Below are positions 8,095 through 17,084 of a DNA stretch of 64,000 nucleotides, piece by piece. The stretch is from assembly GCA_024235175.1 (NCBI GenBank), contig JACKMX010000003.1:868001-932000 (forward strand), read 5' to 3'. Source of the DNA: Chromatiaceae bacterium (GTDB lineage Bacteria; Pseudomonadota; Gammaproteobacteria; Chromatiales; Chromatiaceae). Each line of letters starts with the position of its first letter. Within the stretch, counting starts at the first letter, position 1. Below the pieces are notes generated by a model that saw nothing but the letters and a program-made list of their open reading frames with translations, had not been told where the DNA came from and ran no database searches. Both the position numbers and the translations under genes were made by a program.

Positions 8095-8649
8095 ATGCCG
8101 ATTACACCACTTCACGTTGGACCAGGCCTCCTCATTAAGCTAGTCGGGGGTCGACATCTGAGTCTTACCATGTTTGTGCTGACCCAGATCACGATGGATC
8201 TCGAAGTGTTAATGAGGCTGATGCTTGGCGCTTTCCCACTGCATGGCTTCACGAATACGATACTCGGCGCCACAGCGGTATTGGCTGTTACGATCGTACT
8301 TGGAAAACCGGTCTGCGAATGGGCATTACACTGGTGGAACCGAAAGTTGAGTCCGGCGCAGTCCAGGTGGCTGCGGGTGTCCGAGGGCATTTCTTGGACT
8401 GCAGCCTGCCTTGGAGGTATTTCAGGAGGTTTCTCTCATTTCGTTCTCGACGCGATGATGCATGCAGATGCAAAACCCTGGATGCCATTCTACGAGGCCA
8501 ATCCCTTTCTCGGTCTGTTCTCGATCGATCAATTGAACTTATTCTGTCTCGTCTGCCTGTTTGTCGGAGTGGTCGTGATGGTTGTCTATGGTGTACTCCG
8601 GGGACTAAAGACAACAACTTATTTTGGTAATGGTTCGGATAGGGCTTAA
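8095..8649 (+). CDS. Integral membrane protein, YdjM/DUF457-like
   Basis: The 184-aa protein opens with PITPLHVGPGLL, a motif common in the YdjM-like family of putative membrane-bound metal-dependent hydrolases. About four hydrophobic segments follow (roughly residues 22-45, 52-72, 100-122 and 142-165). Histidines and acidic residues around GGFSHFVLDAMMH (about 113-125) could bind a metal. It lies 58 nt after the NYN gene on the same strand, so cotranscription is possible. Family assignment is from the N-terminal motif; no activity is known. Confidence 0.55.
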   Translation: MPITPLHVGPGLLIKLVGGRHLSLTMFVLTQITMDLEVLMRLMLGAFPLHGFTNTILGATAVLAVTIVLGKPVCEWALHWWNRKLSPAQSRWLRVSEGISWTAACLGGISGGFSHFVLDAMMHADAKPWMPFYEANPFLGLFSIDQLNLFCLVCLFVGVVVMVVYGVLRGLKTTTYFGNGSDRA

Positions 8650-8696
8650 TCTCAATCGAGCTACAAGCGCCGATTGCAAACAGCGGGACAGCACCC

Positions 8697-9908
8697 TCAC
8701 CCCGGCTTGCGCTTGTCGCTCTTCGTAGCACACCCCAACTGCAACTTTCCCTTCCCGAATCGATCCGCAACACGGTCGAGAGTTTGCAGCAGGCGATCGT
8801 CTTTTTCTCTTTTTTCCTGCGGCTCAAAAAGGTCTTTCTGCGCTGGCTCGGAGTCGCGCTGCTGCCAGTCGCTGATACCCACACCGATGAGCCGGACCGG
8901 CTTGCTCGGCAGCTTGCCGTGCAGAAACAGCTTCCACGCCTCTCTGAGGATCACCCGCTCGTCATGGGTTGGAACAGCGAGCTTGTGTTGGCGTGTGTGG
9001 GTCTCGAAGCCGGCGAAGCGGATCTTCAGTGTCACGACCGAACCAGAGAGTTGCTCCCTGCGTGCTGTTGCGGCGACTTCAGCGGCTAATCCACGCAGGA
9101 CCGCATGTAGGGTCTCCTGGTCCAGCACGTCCTCCTCGAACGTGGTCTCCTTGGAGATGCTTTTGCGGCCCCGGCCGGGTACCACTTCGGCTGAAGCGAT
9201 GCCAAGCGCCTGCGCGTGAAAGTTGGCCGCGGCCCGCTTCCCCAACTGCTCCTCCAGATAACTCAGTGGAAGAGAGCATAGCTGCGCCACGGTTTCGATC
9301 CCCAGGCGTGAGAAGATCTTCTGGGTCTGGTGGCCCAGACCGCGCAGGCTCGACACCGGCATGGGCGCCAGGAACTCCAGCACTTGATCCGGGTGGACTA
9401 CCGTCAGCCCATCGGGCTTTCGGTATTCCGACCCGAGCTTTGCGATCAGCCGGTTTGGCCCGATTCCAACCGATAAGGTGAGTCCGGTACCCTCGAGGAT
9501 GCGCCGTTTGATCTCCCGACCGATGGTCTCCGGTGGTCCGATCAGTTTCTCCAGCCCGGTCAGGTCTAGATATGCCTCATCGATTGAGACGGGTTCGACG
9601 ATGGGTGTGATCGTCTCCAGGATCTGAAATATCTCCCGTGACACATGGCTATATCTGGCCATGTCCGGACGCAGATAGATTGCATCCGGGCAGCGGCGGT
9701 AGGCTTCGGCAATGGGCATGGCCGAGTGGATGCCGAACTTGCGGGCGGCATAGTTTGCCGCTGCCACCACACCGCGGTGGCCGGGCAGGGCACCAACCAC
9801 CAGCGGACGGTCGCGATACTCGGGATGGTCACGCGCCTCGACGCTGGCGTAGAAGGCGTCCAGATCGGCATGTCCGACCCAGCGTTGTCTATCTGCAGGT
9901 TGTGTCAT
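8697..9908 (-). CDS. dinB: DNA polymerase IV (Y-family translesion polymerase)
   Basis: The 403-aa polymerase copies damaged DNA without proofreading. Catalytic motifs are complete: HADLDAFYASVE (about residues 12-23, first Asp pair) and SIDEAYLDLTG (about 106-116, Asp-Glu). The little-finger region follows with KSISKETTFEED. The steric-gate region is in the DAFYASVE loop. The start ATG 9908 gives the family N-terminus; the open frame extends to a TTG at 9956 without better support. The gene runs opposite to the ICE backbone and lies between cargo and the integrase-domain gene. No LexA box was confirmed. Confidence 0.95.
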   Translation of the reverse strand: MTQPADRQRWVGHADLDAFYASVEARDHPEYRDRPLVVGALPGHRGVVAAANYAARKFGIHSAMPIAEAYRRCPDAIYLRPDMARYSHVSREIFQILETITPIVEPVSIDEAYLDLTGLEKLIGPPETIGREIKRRILEGTGLTLSVGIGPNRLIAKLGSEYRKPDGLTVVHPDQVLEFLAPMPVSSLRGLGHQTQKIFSRLGIETVAQLCSLPLSYLEEQLGKRAAANFHAQALGIASAEVVPGRGRKSISKETTFEEDVLDQETLHAVLRGLAAEVAATARREQLSGSVVTLKIRFAGFETHTRQHKLAVPTHDERVILREAWKLFLHGKLPSKPVRLIGVGISDWQQRDSEPAQKDLFEPQEKREKDDRLLQTLDRVADRFGKGKLQLGCATKSDKRKPG

Positions 9909-10627
9909 GAGAAAGGATCGGCAAGTTGAGACTCGAGTGATACACAGTGCCCGCAATCATCCTAGCACTCGGCATCTCTTGCGCGCAGGTCTGGGTGCTG
10001 TTTTTCAATCGGTGTGATTTTCGGAACCCATGCGTGATCTGATCATGCCGCCATCGTCACTAGCGAGCGCAGCGGGTAGTGACGAGGGCGGCAATCCGAG
10101 AAACGACGCGGGTTTTCGGCCGATTTTCCGGATGACAGCGGGATGATCTGTTCCTACACTGCGCCCTCAGAACGACAGTAGTCGATGATTTTATCCGTGG
10201 CCACTGCGTGTACTAGTGGCAAATGCGCTGACCGGATCACTTGAAGCGCGGCAGTCTCCAACTGTTGATCCATCTTCCAACCTCAGCAGATCGTTCGATC
10301 TGCGTACCTTGCAAGCACCCGCTTGCACTCAACTCGACCAACCCTCCGCGCATCGCAAACAGCGAAAACGGATCCGGTTGATTTTCCACAACCCGCGGGC
10401 ATATCCCGCTCACTTGAAAAGGAGGTGAACTCACCATCGAAATCAGCCCTTGATCGGGCATGTTGGATCGGCACGTGTTCTTACCCCACAGGGAAAGCCA
10501 CGTGTGGCCTGAGACCAGGCCTGTTCAGGTCTAGGGAGTGGTGTCCCAGGACCGTACCGCTTAGGCGGATTCAGTCAGCCGAGGCTGCTGAATGGTCACA
10601 AACACTTAGCTGAATTTTTTTACACCG
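9909..10627. other. Non-coding region with ICE leader-like sequence upstream of the integrase-domain gene
   Basis: About 720 nt contain no supported gene; a 70-codon frame at 10216-10428 lacks family features. The part from 10189 to about 10278 repeats elements of the DUF3577 leader (ttttatccgt, a ccact/agtgg hairpin at 10201-10219, then ccatctt). Further hairpin-forming sequence lies at 10480-10600 before ATG 10628. Confidence 0.45.
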
Positions 10628-11506
10628 ATGAGAAACCTGAACTACCAACTCAAACAACTCTGCCGTCAGAACCGGGACGGAAGTTACAGCACCCAGAATA
10701 AACGGTCGCACCATCTGATGCAGATCGCCGATCAGCTGCATGCATTGGGTTTTCAAGGGATGAATGCCAGTTCCCTGAAGCCGAAGCATGTCGACTCCCT
10801 GGTAAAGCTGTGGCAGGAGCAGGAACTCTCCACCGGCACCATCAAGAACCGGATGGCGGTGTTGCGCTGGTGGGCGCAGAAAGTGGACAAGCAGAACGTC
10901 GTGGCGCGATCGAACGACCACTACGGCATCCCCGACCGGCAGTTCGTGACCAACATTTCGAAGGCCAAAGCGCTGCATGCAGCGGACCTGGAAAAGATAC
11001 CCGATCCCTTTGTCCGTCTCAGCCTGGAGCTGCAACAAACCTTTGGCTTGCGCCGTGAAGAGGCGATCAAGTTTCGGCCCGTGTTCGCGGATCGTGGCGA
11101 TCATATCCTGTTGAAGGCCTCCTGGACCAAGGGGGGAAAAGAGCGAACCGTTCCGATACGCAATTCAGAACAGCAAGCACTCCTCGATCGAATCAGACAG
11201 CAGGTTGGAAATGGCTCGTTGATACCCGCCGATCGCAGCTATGTGCAGCAGCTTCGGATCTATGAACGTCTCACGGCGAACGCCGGTCTGTCCCGCATGC
11301 ATGGTCTGCGGCACGCCTACGCACAGCAGCGCTATCAGGAGCTGACCGGATGGCTGTCACCGGCTGCAGGGGGACCGACCTCAAGGCAGTTGAGTCCGGA
11401 GCAACGTCAGCTGGATCAACAGGCACGACTTACGATCACTCACGAGCTGGGTCACGGGCGCATTCAGATTGTCTCGGTCTATTTAGGCAAGTATGTGTTT
11501 ATGTAA
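10628..11506 (+). CDS. ICE tyrosine-recombinase-fold integrase-domain protein, 3' end replaced by RIT B
   Basis: This 292-aa protein has an N-terminal SAM-like core-binding domain (about residues 1-100) and a tyrosine recombinase catalytic domain. Catalytic residues are visible: Arg in TFGLRREEAI, Lys in WTKGGKERTVP, HGLRHAYAQ, ELGHGR and the Tyr in VSVYLGK. The frame ends abruptly in YLGKYVFM, which is encoded by the end of an inserted element. The right flank of that element (from 18517) continues the same frame and would end near 18591. It belongs to an ICE-borne integrase-like family whose role is not established. The catalytic core is intact, so it may still be active. Confidence 0.8.
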   Translation: MRNLNYQLKQLCRQNRDGSYSTQNKRSHHLMQIADQLHALGFQGMNASSLKPKHVDSLVKLWQEQELSTGTIKNRMAVLRWWAQKVDKQNVVARSNDHYGIPDRQFVTNISKAKALHAADLEKIPDPFVRLSLELQQTFGLRREEAIKFRPVFADRGDHILLKASWTKGGKERTVPIRNSEQQALLDRIRQQVGNGSLIPADRSYVQQLRIYERLTANAGLSRMHGLRHAYAQQRYQELTGWLSPAAGGPTSRQLSPEQRQLDQQARLTITHELGHGRIQIVSVYLGKYVFM

Positions 11507-11567
11507 AGCTGCGATACAAACTGCACCATAATCAGATTGTTGTGGATAAAATACTTCACATAATATT
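11497..11567. repeat. Left end of RIT B
   Basis: The left end contains the outer motif gtttatgtaa (11497-11506) and the inner motif acttcacataatatt (11553-11567). Both recur inverted at the right end, with one mismatch each. They are probable recombinase-binding sites. Confidence 0.75.
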
Positions 11568-11617
11568 CTGTGCCCGGACTGGTGGTCCGCGGTTTGGTTT
11601 GTTCATTTCGGTGTCCT

Positions 11618-11836
11618 CTATAGACGCTGCAACCACTCCAGTAGTGTTTTGTTTTCCTTCCATGAAGGAATGTCGGGGACAGGCGTTGGACTAATTTTCT
11701 CGATCGCAGCGCGCTTCATCTCAAGGTTTGCTCTGGCATACAGCTCCGTTGTCTTTATATCCGCATGGCCCAAGAAGTCACGAACAATATCTAACGAGAC
11801 ACCACACTCGACCAGGTGCATAGCCTTGGTATGCCG
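11618..11836 (-). pseudogene. 3' fragment of RIT B third recombinase (RitC)
   Basis: The fragment encodes the C-terminal catalytic end of a tyrosine recombinase: FLGHADIKTTELYARANLEMK, with the second His-box and the nucleophilic Tyr. Its upstream sequence reads cggcataccaag, that is Arg-His-Thr-Lys, which continues the HTLRH sequence where the other fragment (15293-16089) breaks off. The intact gene would encode about 330 aa. RIT A lies between the two halves. Confidence 0.85.
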
Positions 11837-11837
11837 T

Positions 11838-11857
11838 CTATCTAGCCGGCTAGATAG
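11838..11857. repeat. 20-bp perfect palindrome at the left edge of RIT A
   Basis: The sequence ctatctagccggctagatag is its own reverse complement. It lies between the left target copy (tgccg, 11832-11836) and the left inverted end (11861). No counterpart exists at the right end. Confidence 0.85.
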
Positions 11858-11860
11858 GAG

Positions 11861-11888
11861 GCACTATGTAGTCTTCCGGACTATGTAG
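11861..11888. repeat. Left inverted end of RIT A
   Basis: The end comprises gcactatgtag (11861-11871) and a second actatgtag (11880-11888), spaced 19 nt apart start to start (one to two helical turns). The right end carries the inverted equivalent with a few mismatches between the motifs. Confidence 0.85.
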
Positions 11889-11990
11889 CGCATTTTCTTT
11901 TGGAACCTTATTTTTCTGCTGAACGCAGACGACGGACGCGACATAGTCTTGGCTCCTTCCATTTACCCCGTACAGGGGGAGGAGTCCACC

Positions 11991-13229
11991 GTGAAGTACA
12001 TAATCAACGATCATTTGGTTTTATCGCGAGTGCCGGAAGGCCCTCTTGCGGCCTATCTGAACCCATTTGCGGAGTTATTGAGTCAACAGGGATACGCCCA
12101 GCGTTACATTCACCGGCAAGTAATGCTCGCTGCGTGCTTTAGCAGATGGATCAAACAGTCAGATGTTCAACCCCGCCGCATCGCCTCTGAACATCCGACG
12201 CGGTTTTTAAGATGTCGATATCGACGGCGACGACCGAACCAGGGGGATCGGGCCGCACTCGGGCATTTCATCGAGTTTCTCCGTCGTGAGAAGGTGATTT
12301 CCGCTGAAAAGATACCGATACGTCAACCAACGCCGGCGGAACAGTGCGCTCAGGAATACAAGCAATATCTGCGCGAGGAGCGAGTGCTGGCGGAGGCGAC
12401 GATCGTCAACTACGTGCCGTTCATTGACCGGTTCCTCAACGACCGTTTCGGCGCTGGGCCGGTAAAGCTGTCGAGTCTGCGTGCGACGGATGTTATCGGG
12501 TTTGTCCAACGACAGGCGCCTCAGCTGCAGTTAAAGCGCGCGAAGCTCCTCACGACCGCGCTGCGCTCGTTTTTGCAGTACGCACGCTACCGCGGAGCGA
12601 TCCAATTGGATTTGGCCACTGTCGTCCCGTGCGTGGCGAACTGGTCGATGCCCTCGATTCCCCGAGGGATTGCGACCGATCAAGTACGCCGACTGCTCAG
12701 TCAAATCGATCGCCGCACTGCAGTTGGGCGGCGCGACGATGCGATCCTGCTGTTACTCGCCCGGCTGGGGTTGCGTTCTGGGGAAGTGGCCTTCCTGGAA
12801 CTCGAGGATATTGACTGGAAAGCCGGCTGTTTGAGCGTACACGGCAAGAGCGGTCGTCGGACCCAACTTCCCTTGCCGAAGGAGGTCGGCGAAGCGATCG
12901 TGGCCTATCTGCGCGATGGAAGACCGCAATCCACCAGTCGCCGGGTATTCTTGCGCGCCAGAGCCCCCGTTCGGGGTTTTCTGACCCAGTGCGCGGTCGG
13001 ATCGATTGTTCGACATGCGATCCTGCGTGCTGGGATCGAGGCGCCCACTACCGGGGCGCACCAGTTTCGCCATGCACTGGCCACGCAGATGTTACGTCAA
13101 GGGGCCTCCCTCGCACAGATCGGCGAACTGTTAGGTCACAAAAGCCCCGAGACGACGAAGATCTATACCAAGGTCGATCTCGATGCGCTGCGCACACTCG
13201 CCTTGCCGTGGCCAGGAGGTGTGCGATGA
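11991..13229 (+). CDS. RIT A first tyrosine recombinase (RitA)
   Basis: The 412-aa recombinase uses GTG 11991, with GGGGAGGAG about 5 nt upstream. An N-terminal extension and SAM-like core-binding region precede the catalytic domain. Catalytic residues are all present: Arg in LGLRSGEVAFL (about residue 260), Lys in HGKSGRRTQLPL, HQFRHALA, LLGHKS and Tyr in TKIYTKVD. Its stop codon overlaps the next gene's start (ATGA at 13226), so the three genes are translationally coupled. RIT elements carry exactly three such recombinases, thought to act together in insertion. Confidence 0.9.
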   Translation: MKYIINDHLVLSRVPEGPLAAYLNPFAELLSQQGYAQRYIHRQVMLAACFSRWIKQSDVQPRRIASEHPTRFLRCRYRRRRPNQGDRAALGHFIEFLRREKVISAEKIPIRQPTPAEQCAQEYKQYLREERVLAEATIVNYVPFIDRFLNDRFGAGPVKLSSLRATDVIGFVQRQAPQLQLKRAKLLTTALRSFLQYARYRGAIQLDLATVVPCVANWSMPSIPRGIATDQVRRLLSQIDRRTAVGRRDDAILLLLARLGLRSGEVAFLELEDIDWKAGCLSVHGKSGRRTQLPLPKEVGEAIVAYLRDGRPQSTSRRVFLRARAPVRGFLTQCAVGSIVRHAILRAGIEAPTTGAHQFRHALATQMLRQGASLAQIGELLGHKSPETTKIYTKVDLDALRTLALPWPGGVR

Positions 13230-14182
13230 ATACGCTACGACAAGCCGTCCAGGAGTACCTTGCCATGCGACGTAGCCTCGGCTTCAAGCTACAGCACGCT
13301 GGGCCGGCGCTGCTTGACTTCGTTAGCTTCCTCGAGCAGCACCGCGCCTCCTATATCACGCTCCGATTGGCACTTGCTTGGGCAACACAACCCTCGGGCG
13401 GACAACCCGATACGCGGGCGGCACAGCGTTTGAGCTTCGTGCGCCTGTTTGCGCGCTATCGAAGCGCCACTGACCCGCGGACTCAGATTCCTCCTGCGGG
13501 GGTGTTGCCGTTCCGGCCCAAGCGCGCGCGACCCTACCTATACTCTGAGCAGGAGGTTCAGCAGCTACTGCGTGCCACGCTCGACAGGCCACTCTCGCCA
13601 CGTCACCGCAAGCGCTGTGCCTTGTTGCCGTGGGTCTACTATTGTCTATTCGGACTGCTCAGCGTCTCGGGGTTACGGTTAAGTGAAGCGCGTAATCTCA
13701 GGGTTGAAGATGTCGATCTGAAGGCCGGGGTATTAACGATTCGCGGCGCCAAGTTCGGGAAGGACCGATTGGTGCCATTGCATGCTTCGACCTGCACGGT
13801 GCTCGCCGACTATCTTGTCCGACGCCAGCGTCATTGGGCAGGGCGACCCGTATCCTCGTATTTGTTCGTCTCCAGTTGGGGCAATCGGCTCGATAGCGGA
13901 CAGATTCACCGGGCCTTCTATGCGGTGTCGCGACAGATCGGTTTACGCGGTGCTGCCGATAGTCATGGACCGCGTCTCCATGATCTGAGGCATCGATTCG
14001 CTACCACCACGTTACTCAATTGGTACCGATCCCATCAGGAGCCCGAGCGCTTACTACCCCTTTTGAGCGCATTTCTCGGCCATGTGCATGTTTCCGATAC
14101 ACAATGGTACTTGAGCGCCTCACCGGAGCTGATGCGCGAGGCGATGGCGCGGCTCGAACAACACTGGGAGCAGCGGTCATGA
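13226..14182 (+). CDS. RIT A second tyrosine recombinase (RitB)
   Basis: The 318-aa protein starts at ATG 13226, overlapping the previous stop by four bases. The catalytic set is complete: SGLRLSEARNL (Arg), GAKFGKDRLVPL (Lys), HDLRHRFAT, FLGHVHVSDTQWYL (His and Tyr). The N-terminal 100 residues form the core-binding domain. It shares the FGKDRLVP signature with the second recombinase of RIT B, showing the two elements have homologous gene order (A, B, C). Confidence 0.9.
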   Translation: MNTLRQAVQEYLAMRRSLGFKLQHAGPALLDFVSFLEQHRASYITLRLALAWATQPSGGQPDTRAAQRLSFVRLFARYRSATDPRTQIPPAGVLPFRPKRARPYLYSEQEVQQLLRATLDRPLSPRHRKRCALLPWVYYCLFGLLSVSGLRLSEARNLRVEDVDLKAGVLTIRGAKFGKDRLVPLHASTCTVLADYLVRRQRHWAGRPVSSYLFVSSWGNRLDSGQIHRAFYAVSRQIGLRGAADSHGPRLHDLRHRFATTTLLNWYRSHQEPERLLPLLSAFLGHVHVSDTQWYLSASPELMREAMARLEQHWEQRS

Positions 14183-15177
14183 CCGCCACTATCAGCCTGG
14201 CTCCGCTTTTGGAGCGCTTCTTCACGCAGCGGCTGATGCAGGAGCGCCAGGTCAGCCCCCACACGATCTGCTCTTACCGCGACACCTTTCGTCTGTTCCT
14301 GAAGTTTACGCAGCAGCGTCTGCACAAACCGCCGTCGGCGCTGTTGTTCGAGGAGATCGATGCGCCGTTGATCGTGGCGTTTCTCGATCATTTGGAGAAG
14401 AACCGCGGGCTGAGCGTTCGCAGCCGTAATCTACGCCTCACTGCGATTCGATCGTTCTTTCGCTACATCGCCTACGAACTCCCGACTCATTCGGCCCAAA
14501 TCCAGCGCGTGCTTACCATTCCCAGTAAGCGTTTCACCCGCACCTTGGTGCGCTTCCTGACACGTGCAGAAGTCGATGCGTTGCTCGACGCGCCTGATCG
14601 TCATACCTGGTTCGGGCGGCGCGACCATGCCTTCATCATGATGGCGGTGCAAACCGGTCTGCGTCTGTCCGAGATCACCGGGGTGAAACGCGATGACCTT
14701 ATGCTCGGAACGGGCGCGCATGTTCGGGTGATCGGCAAAGGCCGCAAGGAGCGCTGCACGCCGTTGGCGAAGCCGACGGTCGCCGTACTCAAGGGTTGGT
14801 TGCGTGAGCCCTCAAAGGGCCAGGCGCGCCTGCTGTTTCCGAACGTCAAGGGCGAGCGTTTGAGTGTTCACGGGGTGAAATACATGCTTAACAAGCATAC
14901 TGCCACCGCAACCAAAGTGTGTCCGTCGCTTAAGGAGAAACGCGTCACTGTCCATCTGCTTCGGCACACCATGGCACTGGAGATGTTGCAAGCAGGCGTG
15001 GACCGCGCCGTTATTGCGCTCTGGTTAGGCCATGAAAGCGTTGAGACCACGCAGATCTATCTGGAGGCCACACTCGCTATGAAAGAGCAAGCACTTGCCA
15101 AGACCACACCACCGCAGGGAAGCCCAGCACGCTTCCGAGCAGATGATCGGCTTATGAGCTTCCTCAACAGTTTATAG
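14179..15177 (+). CDS. RIT A third tyrosine recombinase (RitC)
   Basis: The 332-aa protein starts at ATG 14179, again with a four-base stop/start overlap. Motifs are TGLRLSEITGV (Arg), GKGRKERCTPL (Lys), HLLRHTMAL, WLGHESVETTQIYL (His, Tyr). The SAM-like N-terminal domain includes SPHTICSYRDTFRLFLKF. It ends 90 nt before the right inverted end; another actatgtag copy lies in that gap (15187-15195), so recombinase binding may overlap the operon end. Confidence 0.9.
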   Translation: MTATISLAPLLERFFTQRLMQERQVSPHTICSYRDTFRLFLKFTQQRLHKPPSALLFEEIDAPLIVAFLDHLEKNRGLSVRSRNLRLTAIRSFFRYIAYELPTHSAQIQRVLTIPSKRFTRTLVRFLTRAEVDALLDAPDRHTWFGRRDHAFIMMAVQTGLRLSEITGVKRDDLMLGTGAHVRVIGKGRKERCTPLAKPTVAVLKGWLREPSKGQARLLFPNVKGERLSVHGVKYMLNKHTATATKVCPSLKEKRVTVHLLRHTMALEMLQAGVDRAVIALWLGHESVETTQIYLEATLAMKEQALAKTTPPQGSPARFRADDRLMSFLNSL

Positions 15178-15267
15178 CACCCGGTAACTATGTAGCGTGG
15201 CTGGTCGCGTCTGTGCACTTTCCGATCGGTAAATTCCGACGCATTCTACAGCTCCGTCCACGTCACC

Positions 15268-15295
15268 CTACATAGTTCGGGAGGCTACATAGTGC
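15268..15295. repeat. Right inverted end of RIT A
   Basis: Two ctacatagt copies (15268-15276 and 15285-15293), inverted relative to the left end, are followed by gc. The right target copy tgccg starts at 15293, immediately followed by the interrupted RIT B gene. Confidence 0.85.
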
Positions 15296-16089
15296 CGCAA
15301 CGTATGCGGAGTGACTTTCTGTTTGAAGGCCGGGAGACTCTCTTGCGCTTTCTTCACATACTTTTGCAGAATGTAATTAACGCCCGCACGGGTCAACGGA
15401 TTTCCCTGCCTGTTGCTGAACAGTGGGAGGTCGTACTGCTGAGGCAATGCCAAGCCGTTTTCATCAATATACTGCCGCAATAAGCAGACGGTATTCTCCA
15501 TTAACGGCACCACTCGTACTTTACGCCCTTTACCCAGGATTCTGACCTGGGCTGGGGTTTCCAGGCGTATGTCTCCTGCCGTCAGATTAATGATTTCCTG
15601 AACACGCGCGCCGGTATCATAAAGAAGGCTGAGGAGTACGGCGTCTCGTCGTCCATTATCTCGCTTGGTATCTGGCTGTTTCAGTAGCGCGGCAAGATAA
15701 TCTTTAGACAAGTAGCCCACTTCTTTGCGGACATAACGACGCAGCCGAATGCCAAGTATACGTTGGCATTGCAGTAACCACTCAGGATCCTCGACTTGTA
15801 CGTAACGGAAGAACGCATGCACTACCGCCAACCGCTGATTGATCGTACGAGTTGAGCAATGGCGTTCATTTTTTAGATAGTCCAGAAAGTCGCCAATTAA
15901 CTTCGCATCAATGTGTTGAAGTTCCAAGCGTTCAATAACGTGCCCTTTCTCATCTCGACAAAATCGTAGCAGTAAGACGAATACATCGCGGTAAGCCTTA
16001 ATCGTATTCGGGCTTAGATCTCGCTGTCCGCTGAGATAGTGACTCAGAAAGCGGCTAACATGTACAGAGAGTGTTGTAGGCGGCTTCAT
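15293..16089 (-). pseudogene. 5' fragment of RIT B third recombinase (RitC)
   Basis: The fragment starts at ATG 16089 with GGGAGG upstream and encodes the core-binding domain (SPNTIKAYRDVFVLLLRF) and most of the catalytic domain. It keeps TGARVQEIINL (Arg) and GKGRKVRVVPL (Lys), and breaks off in VTPHTLRH. The remaining His-box and Tyr are on the fragment at 11618-11836. As it stands, the frame reads into the RIT A end and stops at 15268, so the product lacks the nucleophile and should be inactive. Confidence 0.85.
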
Positions 16090-16091
16090 AA

Positions 16092-17084
16092 TTACCTCCC
16101 TTTCGGAATCACGCCGCCACACTGGTGGCTAATTCGTGCTGTTATATGGGGGAATAACTCTGCGGTTAGATGAAGGTACTTCTGAGTGCCTGTAAAATCC
16201 TTGTGTCCCAGATAGGCCACCAGAAACGGTAATTTTGCATTCAGGTCAGCGCCATCCTCATACCACTGCAGCAATCGATGGACGGCAAACGTGTGGCGCA
16301 GATCATGAACCCTGGGCCCTTTACCTCGACCGCGGTGAGGAATGTCGCACTGATACAAGGCTTTCCGGTATATTGTGTAGATTCCCGAGCTATGCCAGCT
16401 GGAATCGCTTGCTGAAGGGAAGAAGTAGGACTCGGCGGTTCGCTTGGGCAAGGTTAGCTTGTCCAGTGCTTCAGCATAGCGCCGTAGGCGTTGGACCATC
16501 TCTTTAGCAGGTGGCACGAGACGATCTTTACCGAACTTGCCTTGCTTCACGGTAATGACACCTTGTTGAAGGTCGACGTCACGGACCTTTAGGGCCAGCA
16601 CCTCTCCTAGCCGGAAACCACAGCCGTAGAGCAATCGGAAGATCTCTGGCAGGACCAGATGGCGATGCGGTGTTTTCCGGCTGCGGGGCAGGCCATCAAT
16701 AGCCTGAATCAACTTCTTTACCTCTTCACGCGTCAGTATCCTTGGCGAGAATGCGAAGGATCGACGGGGTCCGATACCCTTGGGCGGAATGTAGGCAGCA
16801 TGGCCCAGGCGCGCCATCAGCCGACCCAGTTGCCGTACAAGAATGATTCTGCGCTGAACCGTGGACGGGCGCTCGTGGGGTTTCAGTGATAGCCACTGGT
16901 CGACTAATGACTTCGGTAGCGCATCTGACGTTATATTCGTACCGCACAAGAAGCAGTCAAGATCCTTGAGAACGTCAGCCGGGGTCTCGTACTTGTAGCC
17001 ATTGGCACGTTTCTCACGAACAAGGCGCTCCATAAACGGGGCTAACGGGCTTTCATATTTGATGTGCTTATACCTGTTCGACAT
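16092..17084 (-). CDS. RIT B second tyrosine recombinase (RitB)
   Basis: The 330-aa protein starts at ATG 17084 with GGAGGTGG upstream, overlapping the first recombinase by 17 nt. The catalytic residues are intact: CGFRLGEVLAL, QGKFGKDRLVPP, HDLRHTFAVHRL, YLGHKDFTGTQKYL. The fragment of the third recombinase begins 3 nt after its stop codon. It is homologous to the second recombinase of RIT A but clearly diverged, so the two elements are not recent copies of each other. Confidence 0.9.
   Translation of the reverse strand: MSNRYKHIKYESPLAPFMERLVREKRANGYKYETPADVLKDLDCFLCGTNITSDALPKSLVDQWLSLKPHERPSTVQRRIILVRQLGRLMARLGHAAYIPPKGIGPRRSFAFSPRILTREEVKKLIQAIDGLPRSRKTPHRHLVLPEIFRLLYGCGFRLGEVLALKVRDVDLQQGVITVKQGKFGKDRLVPPAKEMVQRLRRYAEALDKLTLPKRTAESYFFPSASDSSWHSSGIYTIYRKALYQCDIPHRGRGKGPRVHDLRHTFAVHRLLQWYEDGADLNAKLPFLVAYLGHKDFTGTQKYLHLTAELFPHITARISHQCGGVIPKGR

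Larger units (their letters stand above)
11837..15295 (+). mobile_element. RIT A: recombinase-in-trio element nested in RIT B
   Basis: Three overlapping plus-strand tyrosine recombinase genes are bounded by 28-nt inverted ends (11861-11888 and 15268-15295), each holding two copies of actatgtag. The pentamer tgccg flanks the element (11832-11836 and 15293-15297, the right copy overlapping the end by three bases). An extra 20-nt palindrome (11838-11857) is present only at the left. Insertion occurred inside the codons for the catalytic HTLRH motif of RIT B's third recombinase. Removing the element restores that reading frame. Confidence 0.85.

Noticed and set aside
10216..10428. 70-codon open frame upstream of the integrase-domain gene
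   Set aside because: It overlaps the conserved leader block and shows no family features or ribosome site.
11949..15177. Considered Tn554-type transposon for the three recombinases
   Set aside because: All three genes are tyrosine recombinases with ATGA overlaps and inverted ends, which fits RIT; Tn554 TnpC is not a recombinase and the element lacks inverted repeats.
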